The translations under genes and the position numbers were made by a program. The notes under the pieces are model-generated. The model searched no databases. It worked only from the letters and a program-made list of their open reading frames with translations, and was not told the origin of the DNA. From Propionibacteriaceae bacterium (GTDB taxonomy: Bacteria > Actinomycetota > Actinomycetes > Propionibacteriales > Propionibacteriaceae): a DNA stretch of 8,713 nt. Shown here piece by piece: positions 1-6,505 of this stretch. Positions within the stretch are counted from its first letter, which is position 1. Each line of letters starts with the position of its first letter. The stretch lies in assembly GCA_031287505.1 (NCBI GenBank), contig JAITSW010000204.1, positions 1 through 8,713 of the forward strand, in the 5' to 3' direction.

Positions 1-188
1 CAGTCATGATCGAAAGCCACCGGGTCTACCCCTTTAAGGGTGAGTTCCTCGTTGAGCTGATCGAGCATTTCCAAGAACGACATGTCGGTGGAGACCCCGG
101 CCACATCGTAGCTCTCGAGTTTGCCCGCAGACTGCGTGTTTGCCTGGCGCCAAACCCGCAAAGTGATGTTGATAGTCTTCTCGCTCAC
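1..188 (-). CDS. sdhB: Succinate dehydrogenase iron-sulfur subunit SdhB (N-terminal part, cut by window edge)
   Basis: Iron-sulfur subunit of complex II, which passes electrons from the SdhA flavin to the quinone site in SdhC on the cytoplasmic face of the membrane. Only 62 codons are visible, beginning [15 protein letters not shown] and ending PVAFDHD just before the left edge. The visible part is the start of the plant-type ferredoxin domain; in this family the next residues are the first [2Fe-2S] cysteine motif, and the two remaining bases (TG) fit a Cys codon. The GTG start at 188 overlaps the sdhA stop TGA as GTGA (4-nt overlap), the normal sign of translational coupling. No ATG lies nearby, and the reading frame agrees with the family from the second residue. 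The remainder, with the [3Fe-4S] and [4Fe-4S] ligands, lies outside the window and cannot be judged. Confidence 0.93.
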   Translation of the reverse strand, partial: MSEKTINITLRVWRQANTQSAGKLESYDVAGVSTDMSFLEMLDQLNEELTLKGVDPVAFDHD

Positions 189-2185
189 TTGTAGCTCCTC
201 TGCTTCAACTCGATTGCCTTGTAGACCAACGGCTCCTTGTGCAGGATCGGGGCGGTACTGGTGCCGGTGTATTCCCAAGCTGCCACATAAAGGAAGTTCT
301 TATCATCACGCAGCGCCTCGCCGTCTTCGGTTTGCGACTCGGACCTGAAGTGGCCACCGCACGATTCCCGGCGATGCAAAGCGTCAACGCACATCAGCTC
401 GCCCAACTCGAAGAAGTCGGCCAAACGTCCGGCACGCTCCAGAGTTTGGTTGAACTCTTCGCCCACACCGGTAACCCTCACATTCTTATAGAACTCATCA
501 CGCAAGGCGCGGATCTTGGAGATGGCCAAAATCAGACCTTCTTCTTTACGATCCATACCGCAGTATTCCCACATGATGTTGCCCAGTTCCTTGTGGAACG
601 AGTCAACAGTGCGGGAACCCTTGATTGAGAGCAGCTTGTTGATGCGATCATTGACGCCCTGAACAGCTTCCCGAACTTCCGGCGTGTCCTGATCGACCTT
701 CGGGAGGTTTGCGCCGCCGAGGTAGTCGTTGATGGTGTTGGGCAAAACGAAGTAGCCATCGGAGAGCCCCTGCATCAACGCCGAAGCTCCGAGGCGGTTC
801 GCGCCGTGATCGGAGACGTTTGCCTCTCCGGCCACATAGAGGCCCGGGATGTTGCTGGAAAGATCGTAATCAACCCACAAACCACCCATGGTGTAGTGCA
901 CTGCGGGATAGATGCGCATTGGCGTCTCGTAAGGATCTTCGCCGGTGATCTGCGCGTACATGTCGAACAGGTTGCCGTACCTTGCGCGAACGGCATCCTT
1001 ACCCAAACGGCCGATTGCCTCGGCGAAATCGAGGTAAACACCACGGCGCACCTGGCGCTCGACACCGTCGGGACCGATCTCGGCAACCGTCGGGCCGACG
1101 CCGCGGCCTTCGTCACAACGGTACTTAGCCTGCCGAGATGCGATATCGCGCGGAACCAAGTTGCCGAATGCCGGATAGATGCGCTCTAGGTAGTAGTCGC
1201 GGTCTTCTTCTCGAATCTGCCGGGGATCTTTATCGCAATCTGCGGCGTTCTTTGGCACCCAGATGCGCCCGTCGTTACGCAGCGACTCAGACATCAGCGT
1301 TAGCTTCGACTGGTTGTCACCGTGAACCGGGATGCAGGTGGGGTGAATCTGGGTGTAGCACGGGTTACCGAAGTAAGCACCCTTTCGGTGTGCCCGCCAG
1401 TTCGCCGTGGTATTGCAACCCATTGCGTTCGTCGAAAGGAAGAACACATTTCCATAACCGCCGGTAGCCAAAACCACCGCGTCAGCGGTGAAGGACTCAA
1501 TCTCGCCGGTGACCATGTCGCGGGTGACGATGCCGCGAGCCCGGTCATCCACCACGATTAGCTCAAGCATCTCGTGACGGTTGTACATCTTGACGGCACC
1601 CTTGTGAATCTGACGCTCAAGCGCCTGATAAGCACCAATCAGCAGTTGTTGTCCGGTTTGGCCGCGGGCATAGAAGGTACGCTCCACCTGCACGCCGCCG
1701 AAGGAACGGTTGTCGAGCAAGCCGCCGTAATCACGGGCAAACGGAACGCCCTGCGCCACGCATTGATCGATGATGTTGGCACTTACCTCAGCCAAACGGT
1801 GGACGTTGGTCTCGCGAGCGCGGTAGTCGCCACCCTTGACGGTGTCATAGAACAGGCGGTGTACCGAGTCGTTGTCGTTGCGATAGTTCTTAGCGGCGTT
1901 GATGCCACCTTGGGCTGCGATCGAGTGCGCCCGGCGGGGGCTGTCCTGGTAACAGAAGTTAAGGACGTTATACCCAGCCTCGCCAAGCGAGGCGGCTGCC
2001 GCGCCACCGGCTAGGCCAGTACCGACGATGATGACCGTCAGCTTGCGCCTATTGGACGGATTCACCAGCTTCGCATGGAACTGGCGATCCTTCCAGATCT
2101 GCTCGATGGGAAGTGAGGTATCTGCTTTGGTGTCGGCAATGTCGTTGCCGACAACGAAGAAATCTTCGGCCTTTGTCTGCGTCAT
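185..2185 (-). CDS. sdhA: Succinate dehydrogenase flavoprotein subunit SdhA
   Basis: Catalytic subunit of complex II: oxidises succinate to fumarate with covalently bound FAD, in the TCA cycle and respiratory chain, on the cytoplasmic side of the membrane. The 666-residue length fits the actinobacterial SdhCAB type. Seen: the dinucleotide-binding GTGLAG at residues 55-60; [13 protein letters not shown] at 84-96, where His87 is the expected covalent FAD ligand; HPTCIP at 281-286; PRDIASR at 345-351, whose Arg346 matches the family's catalytic Arg; HYTMGG at 430-435; and GLYVAGE at 448-454. The C-terminal helical domain is complete. I place the start at ATG 2185 (MTQTKAED), 5 nt after the sdhC stop, with GGGTGAAAG upstream. 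The open frame continues 26 codons further up to 2263, but that stretch lies inside sdhC and does not look like SdhA. It is the middle gene of sdhC-sdhA-sdhB. Confidence 0.97.
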   Translation of the reverse strand: MTQTKAEDFFVVGNDIADTKADTSLPIEQIWKDRQFHAKLVNPSNRRKLTVIIVGTGLAGGAAAASLGEAGYNVLNFCYQDSPRRAHSIAAQGGINAAKNYRNDNDSVHRLFYDTVKGGDYRARETNVHRLAEVSANIIDQCVAQGVPFARDYGGLLDNRSFGGVQVERTFYARGQTGQQLLIGAYQALERQIHKGAVKMYNRHEMLELIVVDDRARGIVTRDMVTGEIESFTADAVVLATGGYGNVFFLSTNAMGCNTTANWRAHRKGAYFGNPCYTQIHPTCIPVHGDNQSKLTLMSESLRNDGRIWVPKNAADCDKDPRQIREEDRDYYLERIYPAFGNLVPRDIASRQAKYRCDEGRGVGPTVAEIGPDGVERQVRRGVYLDFAEAIGRLGKDAVRARYGNLFDMYAQITGEDPYETPMRIYPAVHYTMGGLWVDYDLSSNIPGLYVAGEANVSDHGANRLGASALMQGLSDGYFVLPNTINDYLGGANLPKVDQDTPEVREAVQGVNDRINKLLSIKGSRTVDSFHKELGNIMWEYCGMDRKEEGLILAISKIRALRDEFYKNVRVTGVGEEFNQTLERAGRLADFFELGELMCVDALHRRESCGGHFRSESQTEDGEALRDDKNFLYVAAWEYTGTSTAPILHKEPLVYKAIELKQRSYK

Positions 2186-2190
2186 ATCTT

Positions 2191-2892
2191 TCACCCAATC
2201 CATCCGAAGAAAACCGAAACCGGCATAACCATGAAGCCTAAGTACAAGAGCAGGGCCACACACCAGGCAAGGGCATTCAGCACCCGCTCAGCCTTGGGGC
2301 TGGTGTTGGCGCCGAGCGTCGAGAAGGCGCTCCAGAAGCCGTGCCGAATGTGCAAAGCGATTGCCAAGAGCCACAGCGCGTAGAAGGCCACCATCCACCA
2401 CAGTCCGAACTCGGCAACCACCCGGGCATACGCAGATTCGCCGGCATACCCGCTGGGCAGAGTCATTTTCGCTGTGAACTGCAGGATGTGGAACACCAAG
2501 AAGCCGGCCAGCACCACGCCACCCCAGCGCATAGCCATCGAGGAATGCGTCTGGGCAAGTTTGGAGCGAACCGCATAGCTATCGGGGGTTGCTTTCTTTG
2601 CCCGCAGCCAAAGGGTTATCGCCGAATACATGTGCAGCACCACGCAAAGGAGGAGCACTGCCCGGAACAGCCAGATAAACCAACCCTTGGGGATGAGCGG
2701 GTAGAGGATATCGACCTGGAGCCATTCGGCATAATGATCAAATGATTCAGGGCCCAGGAACATCTTGAGATTTCCATACATATGCACCAGCAAGAATGCA
2801 ATCAACACCAAACCCGTTACAGCCATGAGGGCTTTTCGGGCGACGGTGGACCGCAATGTCTTTTGATGCGGAGTCAGAGTTGTTGTCACCAC
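2191..2892 (-). CDS. sdhC: Succinate dehydrogenase cytochrome b subunit SdhC (single, five-helix, di-heme type)
   Basis: Membrane anchor and quinone-binding subunit of complex II, 233 residues. Five hydrophobic helices can be seen at about 19-39, 72-94, 120-140, 163-183 and 205-227. Histidines sit where the two hemes b are bound in the Bacillus/Wolinella-type subunit: His37 in helix 1, His87 in helix 2, His135 in helix 3 and His181 in helix 4 (His184 is a neighbour). This single-subunit form replaces the SdhC plus SdhD pair of proteobacteria and normally works with menaquinone; the menaquinone link is family knowledge, not seen here. It is the first gene of the sdh operon, 5 nt before sdhA. 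The start is uncertain: two consecutive GTG codons (2892 and 2889) open the frame, neither has a recognisable Shine-Dalgarno sequence, and the mRNA may be leaderless. GTG at 2892 is chosen as the longest. Confidence 0.94.
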   Translation of the reverse strand: MVTTTLTPHQKTLRSTVARKALMAVTGLVLIAFLLVHMYGNLKMFLGPESFDHYAEWLQVDILYPLIPKGWFIWLFRAVLLLCVVLHMYSAITLWLRAKKATPDSYAVRSKLAQTHSSMAMRWGGVVLAGFLVFHILQFTAKMTLPSGYAGESAYARVVAEFGLWWMVAFYALWLLAIALHIRHGFWSAFSTLGANTSPKAERVLNALAWCVALLLYLGFMVMPVSVFFGWIG

Positions 2893-2898
2893 GGGGAC

Positions 2899-2904
2899 AC
2901 GATA
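2899..2904 (-). promoter_or_regulatory. Possible -10 element for a leaderless sdhC transcript
   Basis: The hexamer TATCGT (2904 to 2899 on the minus strand) lies exactly 6 nt before the first GTG of sdhC. That spacing would put the transcription start at or next to the start codon, which fits the lack of a Shine-Dalgarno sequence; leaderless mRNAs are common in Actinobacteria. No matching -35 hexamer stands at 16-18 bp. A perfect TTGACA occurs further up at 2954-2949, but the sequence at the expected distance from it is a poor -10 (TCACTC). Tentative. Confidence 0.25.
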
Positions 2905-3070
2905 CCCAAAATCTGATGCCCCGGGGAGTGAATTGGATCAGTTCCCGCTGTCAATTTCGAAAAAGGGCAGATAACGGCATTCACACGCCTCTTATGTCGA
3001 TTTATGTTAATAATTGCTTGTCTTATTCGCGATTGCCGGTGTCTACGAGTCGCGGAGGGTTGGGGCATAT

Positions 3071-3784
3071 TCAGCCTGCTTCGCCCAATAGTTCTGGCCG
3101 GTGCGCTTTTGTGCGTTCCAACGATTTGGATTTGCGCCAAGCTTCGATATTTCCGTGGTGGCCCGAAAGCAAAACCTCGGGAACCTCAAGACCGCGCCAG
3201 GATGCGGGTTTGGTGTACACCGGATATTCCAGCAAACCACCCAATTCTGCGGTGTGTGATTCTTCCAACAGCGACTCCGGGTTTCCAAGAACGCCGGGAA
3301 TCAGCCTTACCACCGCTTCGATAATCGCCAGTACTGCCACCTCGCCACCATTGAGGACGTAATCTCCAAGGCTCACTTCGGCCACTGGAAGCCGCGTCCG
3401 GGCATAATCTATGACCCGTTGGTCAATTCCCTCATATCGCCCGCAGGCAAAAACGAGATGCTCCGAGTTGGATAACCTCCCCGCCAAAGCTTGGGTGAAG
3501 AGTTGGCCGGACGGCGTGGGAACAATCAGCGTCGGCCCGGTGTTTTGCAGATCAGCCTGAGCCAGCACCGCGTCCACCGCTTCTCCCCAAGGCTCCGGCT
3601 TCATCACCATGCCCGCCCCTCCGCCATATGGGGTGTCGTCAACAGTATGGTGTCGATCATGTGCCCAACCGCGCAGATCGTGAATCGAGACATCCACTAA
3701 CCCGGATTCGATGGCCTTGCCCACCAAGGAGAGCTTTAGCGGCTCGAAGTAGCCGGGGAAAATCGAAACCACGTCTATTCGCAC
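3071..3784 (-). CDS. trmD: tRNA (guanine-N1-)-methyltransferase TrmD
   Basis: Makes m1G37 beside the anticodon of tRNAs that read CNN codons, using S-adenosylmethionine; this prevents +1 frameshifting. The 237-residue protein has the SPOUT trefoil-knot signatures: [15 protein letters not shown] at 47-61, [10 protein letters not shown] at 115-124, and [11 protein letters not shown] at 138-148 (AdoMet pocket). Arg160 corresponds to the conserved Arg154 of the E. coli/Haemophilus enzyme. The C-terminal tRNA-binding part (LLSGHH at 205-210, RRPELL-like end) is present. Oddity: the position of the catalytic Asp169 is Glu175, in LLEESH. The start is GTG 3784, giving the standard [11 protein letters not shown]-terminus, 2 nt after the rimM stop and with GAGGA 6 nt upstream. 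An open frame reaches 3838, but that extra part overlaps rimM and is not family-like. It is coupled to rimM; no clear terminator follows. Confidence 0.96.
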   Translation of the reverse strand: MRIDVVSIFPGYFEPLKLSLVGKAIESGLVDVSIHDLRGWAHDRHHTVDDTPYGGGAGMVMKPEPWGEAVDAVLAQADLQNTGPTLIVPTPSGQLFTQALAGRLSNSEHLVFACGRYEGIDQRVIDYARTRLPVAEVSLGDYVLNGGEVAVLAIIEAVVRLIPGVLGNPESLLEESHTAELGGLLEYPVYTKPASWRGLEVPEVLLSGHHGNIEAWRKSKSLERTKAHRPELLGEAG

Positions 3785-3786
3785 GC

Positions 3787-4293
3787 TCAATCCTCGATTT
3801 CGTCTAGTAGGCCGGGAATCTCCGCAATGGTAAGGCAACCTTCTTCGACGTCGACTTCCGGAACGAGTTCGCGGACAAAAGGCACCAGTTTGCTTCCAAT
3901 TGCGGTCTTGATCTCTAGCAGGTCTTGAGCTGGGAAATGCAGCACCCGCAGCACCGGGCCGATTTCATCGCCTTGAGAGGTCTTTGCCGTCAGGCCGATT
4001 AGCTCGACATCATGAAACTCATCGTCATCTTCGAGGTCGTGCAGCTCAGCCCAAAGCGCCTGGCTGCGCAGTGCCTGAGCGGCGCTGCGGTCATTGACGC
4101 CCTCGAATTTCATCAGCAGCACCCCGCTATGCCAGCGCCTAGCCGCAATCCTGAGCGTGCCTCCATCGCCAGCGGCCAATTCCGCGCCGACCGCGAAGCG
4201 AATTTCCGGCTCGTCCGTGATGACGCGGATGGCTACCTCGCCGGCTAAGCCATGGGCTTTGCCGACATAGCCGACGATTACCTCTTTTTGCAT
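3787..4293 (-). CDS. rimM: 16S rRNA processing protein RimM
   Basis: Assembly factor for the head of the 30S ribosomal subunit; binds protein uS19 and aids maturation of 16S rRNA. The protein has 168 residues, a usual length. Seen: the N-terminal RimM domain with [14 protein letters not shown] at 7-20 (family pattern GxxxHGxxGEV), then a PRC-barrel from about 94 (FHDVELIGL) to 165, including [13 protein letters not shown] at 136-148 and IAEIPGLLD at 156-164. Start is ATG 4293; an in-frame stop lies five codons upstream, so no longer form exists. The best Shine-Dalgarno match (AGGTG) is 13 nt from this ATG, which is too far to be ideal and sits better for a short overlapping ORF. The gene is 2 nt before trmD. 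It is separated from khpA by a strong terminator, so it probably has its own promoter. Confidence 0.96.
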   Translation of the reverse strand: MQKEVIVGYVGKAHGLAGEVAIRVITDEPEIRFAVGAELAAGDGGTLRIAARRWHSGVLLMKFEGVNDRSAAQALRSQALWAELHDLEDDDEFHDVELIGLTAKTSQGDEIGPVLRVLHFPAQDLLEIKTAIGSKLVPFVRELVPEVDVEEGCLTIAEIPGLLDEIED

Positions 4294-4351
4294 GCGTCCA
4301 TCATTTCACCTAGCGGATTGGCCTCGGGTGCCTTCGGCTGCCGCAAGCTGA

Positions 4352-4357
4352 ATTCTA
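4352..4357 (-). promoter_or_regulatory. rimM: Possible -10 element of a rimM-trmD promoter
   Basis: TAGAAT (4357 to 4352, minus strand) matches five of six bases of TATAAT and lies in an AT-rich island (TTTAATAGAATTC) inside otherwise GC-rich DNA, between the khpA terminator and rimM. It would give a leader of about 50 nt before the ATG. The -35 region at 17 bp is poor (GCGCCC). The position is what makes it plausible: a promoter is needed after the terminator. Confidence 0.35.
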
Positions 4358-4394
4358 TTAAACAGATGCCAGAGGGCGCGTCGGCGGCCAAGGC

Positions 4395-4435
4395 AAAAAA
4401 ACGCCCCGAGAGCGAATAGCTCGCAATCGGGGCGT
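4395..4435 (-). terminator. Intrinsic terminator after rpsP-khpA
   Basis: Read on the minus strand, a nine-base arm ACGCCCCGA pairs perfectly with TCGGGGCGT, and inside it GCGAG pairs with CGCTC around a CTATT loop, with two unpaired T on one side. A run of seven T (4401 to 4395) follows directly. The hairpin begins 11 nt after the khpA stop codon. There is no T-run on the plus-strand side, so it acts for minus-strand transcripts only. It divides the usual rpsP-khpA-rimM-trmD cluster into two transcription units, unless read-through occurs. Confidence 0.95.
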
Positions 4436-4446
4436 CTATGCCTTTG

Positions 4447-4695
4447 TCAGCGACGGCGGTTGCGCTGGCCTACGTCAACGAAATCTACCCGGATGTGACC
4501 GCCTGCCAACGCGCCCACCACGGTGCGTAGGGCTTTGGCGGTACGTCCTTGACGGCCGATGACTTTGCCGATATCGCCGGGGGCAACCTTGACTTCGAGA
4601 GTCTGCCCGCGGCGCCCGTTGAATTCGCGCACCCGAACATCGTCGGGGTTGGAAACCAACCCGCGCACTAGATGCTCCAGAGCTTCACCCAACAT
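4447..4695 (-). CDS. khpA: KH-domain RNA-binding protein KhpA
   Basis: Small RNA-binding protein of 82 residues. In other Gram-positives KhpA pairs with the Jag/KhpB protein and affects cell elongation and mRNA; its role here is inferred from family. Almost the whole chain is one KH domain: DIGKVIGRQGRTAKALRTVV at 41-60 contains the GxxG loop (Gly47-Arg-Gln-Gly50) that grips nucleic acid, followed by an amphipathic helix. A basic tail (RNRRR) ends the protein. The start is ATG 4695, 2 nt after the rpsP stop, so the two are translationally linked. The position between rpsP and rimM is the typical one in Firmicutes and Actinobacteria. A strong terminator follows 11 nt after the stop. Confidence 0.94.
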   Translation of the reverse strand: MLGEALEHLVRGLVSNPDDVRVREFNGRRGQTLEVKVAPGDIGKVIGRQGRTAKALRTVVGALAGGHIRVDFVDVGQRNRRR

Positions 4696-4697
4696 TC

Positions 4698-5144
4698 TTA
4701 TGCCTCTTCAGTTTCGGCTGCTAAGGCATAAGCAGCTTCTTCTGGGACTTCTTCAACAACCTTGGCGCTCTTCTTACGGGAGATAGCCGAGGTGGCGGGC
4801 TCATTGTCTGCCTCAGCCAGAGCCGCGTTGAACAAAGCAACCTTGTCAGCGCGGATGGGCTGCGGAAGAATGCCGGACTCATCGGTGGTGCCGGTGAACT
4901 TCTGCCAATCGCCAGAGCGTTTGAAAATAGCGACAACAGCCTCTGTGGGCTGGGCGCCGACGCCGAGCCAGTACTGAGCGCGCTCAGACTTAACCTCAAT
5001 AACGGACGGATTGTTTTTAGGGTGATAGAGGCCGATCTCTTCAATCGCCCTGCCATCCCGCTTGGTGCGGGAATCCATTACAACAATGCGGTAGTAGGGC
5101 TGGCGAATCTTGCCAAGCCTCTTGAGCCGAATCTTTACAGCCAC
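4698..5144 (-). CDS. rpsP: 30S ribosomal protein bS16
   Basis: Primary component of the small ribosomal subunit body that binds 16S rRNA. The core covers residues 1-85: [34 protein letters not shown] at 29-42, and [18 protein letters not shown] at 53-70. The protein is 148 residues long against about 80-90 in E. coli and Bacillus. The extra 60 residues are an Ala/Glu-rich acidic tail with a short basic patch (SRKKSAK at 122-128), a type of extension common in Actinobacteria and of unknown use. The start is GTG 5144, giving the invariant MAVKIRL N-terminus, with AGGAG (5160-5156) 11 nt upstream. It is followed after 2 nt by khpA. Upstream lies a 239-nt spacer with several inverted repeats and no convincing promoter match. 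Confidence 0.97.
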   Translation of the reverse strand: MAVKIRLKRLGKIRQPYYRIVVMDSRTKRDGRAIEEIGLYHPKNNPSVIEVKSERAQYWLGVGAQPTEAVVAIFKRSGDWQKFTGTTDESGILPQPIRADKVALFNAALAEADNEPATSAISRKKSAKVVEEVPEEAAYALAAETEEA

Positions 5145-5165
5145 GAGTGTGGTTTCTCCTATGGG

Positions 5166-5177
5166 ACTTGATCAAGT
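5166..5177. repeat. Perfect 12-bp palindrome ACTTGATCAAGT in the rpsP leader
   Basis: ACTTGATCAAGT is its own reverse complement and stands 5-10 nt upstream of the rpsP Shine-Dalgarno sequence. It could be a dimeric repressor site or, in RNA, a self-complementary element near the ribosome binding site. A perfect 12-mer palindrome can also occur by chance, so function is unproven. Confidence 0.45.
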
Positions 5178-5195
5178 ACTGCACCTGATCTCATA

Positions 5196-5214
5196 TGGTT
5201 GGCTTTGCTAACCA
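5196..5214. repeat. Inverted repeat / hairpin in the rpsP leader
   Basis: On the minus strand TGGTTAGC and GCCAACCA flank an AAA loop; seven of eight pairs match, with one A/C mismatch (a G-U wobble if transcribed from the plus strand). It lies 52-70 nt upstream of the rpsP start codon. Without a T-run it is not a terminator; it may be a leader hairpin. Confidence 0.4.
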
Positions 5215-5383
5215 GTGGGGTTTGGCTTCACGCCGCCGGATGGGCTGGGCCTTCAAGGTATGAGAGGGACCTCAAAATGCACAGACGCAAGAGTAATCAT
5301 GCCAGAAATGGCAGCGCTTTAGCTAACTGAGGGCAACCGGTTAGCTGTTTATTCACCATTGTCTAGGTTTAACCTCTTCCGTG

Positions 5384-6493
5384 TTACCGGCTAGATTCCA
5401 CATCAGGTATCGCAACGGCATGGGGCAGGTGCAGCCGACCCGCCAGAACGACGAACTCCGGATGGTCTAGAACGTCAAGGTTTTCCCGCGGATCACCGGC
5501 GTAGGCGACGAAATCAGCTGGGCAGCCATCGGCTAGCGTGTGGGGTACGCAGAGCCATTTGCGGGCATTCCAGGAAGCTGCCCCGAGCGCAAACTCGTTA
5601 TTTGAGAATTTAGCCATCAGCTTCACTTCGCCGGCGATGAGTCCGTGCGGAACTGTGCCACCGGCGTCCGTTCCGCAGTAGAGCGGCACACCCAGTTCGA
5701 AAGCCTCGCGCATGGTCTCAAACCGTCTGGCGTAGAGGGCGCGCATATGCGACCCATAGACGGGGAATTTCGCATCCCCGGCAGCGGCGAAAATTGGGAA
5801 ATTCTCCAGATTGGTCATAGTGGGGACGATTGGGATCTGCCGCTCAGCCATGATTTTCAGAGTCTGGGTATCAGCTCCGGTGCCGTGCTCAATACAGTCA
5901 ATCCCGGCTCGCACCAGCTGCGCCACCGATTCTTCCCCAAAACAATGCGCCGTCATTTTCACTCCCAGGCGATGAGCCTGGGCAATGGCGGCAGCTGCCA
6001 CGTCGGCGGGCCAAAGAGGGGCGAGATCGCCGACTTTGCGGTCAATCCAGTCTCCGATGATCTTCACCCAGCCGTCGGAATTGGCCGCCTGTTTTGCAAC
6101 TTCAGCTACCAATTGCCCGGGTTCAACCTCTACCGCATAGCCCATTAGATAACGCATCGGGCGGGCTATCCAGCGTCCGGCGCGAATTATGCGCGGCAAA
6201 TCTGGATCATCGCCTGTCCAGTGGGTATCGTCGGGCGCCCCCGCTTCCCTGATGAGCAGAGTGCCCGCGTCACGGTCTTGAAGAGCATGTGCCCTAGATA
6301 CGCCGCGCGGCGCTGCCCCAAGGTTTTCGAGGCTGATATGGCAATGGGCATCGACTAGTCCAGGGAGGAGATATCCACCGTCTAGGACGGTTTCGGCGTT
6401 GGGTGCCGGCGTATGTGAAATGATGCCGTCTCTCACCCAGATTTCTCGCTCAACCCCTTCCGGGAGGACGGTTGCCTTTAGGTGTAATGCCAC
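5384..6493 (-). CDS. Metal-dependent amidohydrolase of unknown substrate, linked to ffh
   Basis: A 369-residue cytosolic protein of the amidohydrolase superfamily. A short N-terminal beta part (1-44) precedes the TIM barrel. The metal site is complete: GLVDAHCH at 45-52 gives the HxH pair (His50, His52); Lys144 in WVKIIGDW fits the carboxylated bridging lysine; His183 (TAHCF), His203 (IEHG) and Asp276 (GTDAGG) complete the set. This HxH-K-H-H-D pattern is that of binuclear-zinc members such as prolidase/carboxypeptidase-like and imidazolonepropionase-like enzymes; the substrate cannot be read from sequence. The GTG start at 6493 is 12 nt after the ffh stop, with weak GCAGG before it, so it is probably co-transcribed with ffh. 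From memory, M. tuberculosis also has an amidohydrolase gene (Rv2915c) next to ffh, suggesting an old link. No terminator is visible after it. Confidence 0.9.
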   Translation of the reverse strand: MALHLKATVLPEGVEREIWVRDGIISHTPAPNAETVLDGGYLLPGLVDAHCHISLENLGAAPRGVSRAHALQDRDAGTLLIREAGAPDDTHWTGDDPDLPRIIRAGRWIARPMRYLMGYAVEVEPGQLVAEVAKQAANSDGWVKIIGDWIDRKVGDLAPLWPADVAAAAIAQAHRLGVKMTAHCFGEESVAQLVRAGIDCIEHGTGADTQTLKIMAERQIPIVPTMTNLENFPIFAAAGDAKFPVYGSHMRALYARRFETMREAFELGVPLYCGTDAGGTVPHGLIAGEVKLMAKFSNNEFALGAASWNARKWLCVPHTLADGCPADFVAYAGDPRENLDVLDHPEFVVLAGRLHLPHAVAIPDVESSR

Positions 6494-6505
6494 TGCCTGC
6501 CTAAC

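Larger units (their letters stand above)
5145..5383 (-). other. Spacer before rpsP with several inverted repeats (likely leader/regulatory region)
   Basis: This 239-nt spacer holds no ORF worth calling. In minus-strand order it contains: AGGTTAAACCT (5375-5365), an odd-length palindrome next to the amidohydrolase stop; a 7-bp inverted repeat AGCTAAC/GTTAGCT with a 12-nt loop (5346-5321); TGCCA-TTTC-TGGCA (5313-5300); an 8-base hairpin TGGTTAGC/GCCAACCA with an AAA loop and one mismatch (5214-5196); and the perfect 12-bp palindrome ACTTGATCAAGT (5177-5166), 21 nt before the rpsP start. None is followed by a T-run, so I do not call a terminator; the region may carry the rpsP promoter, an operator or an mRNA leader. 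No -35/-10 pair convinces me. Confidence 0.55.

Noticed and set aside
2186..2263. 26-residue N-terminal extension of SdhA
   Set aside because: It overlaps the end of sdhC in another frame and is unlike SdhA N-termini; ATG 2185, 5 nt after the sdhC stop, fits better.
3010..3070. Possible terminator after trmD
   Set aside because: Only weak stems can be drawn (CGCGA/TCGCG with a long loop, AATAA/TTATT), with no T-run.
2856..3362. 168-codon plus-strand frame spanning the sdhC/trmD spacer
   Set aside because: It overlaps the 5' end of sdhC and the 3' half of trmD in antisense, has no recognisable motif and no clear ribosome binding site.
3785..3838. 18-residue N-terminal extension of TrmD
   Set aside because: It overlaps the rimM 3' end; GTG 3784 has a good ribosome binding site and gives the family's N-terminus.
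5321..5346. Terminator of the ffh-amidohydrolase unit
   Set aside because: The 7-bp stem has a 12-nt loop and no T-run on either strand, so I list it only as an inverted repeat.
5645..6148. 167-codon plus-strand frame
   Set aside because: Antisense to the amidohydrolase and without any protein signature.
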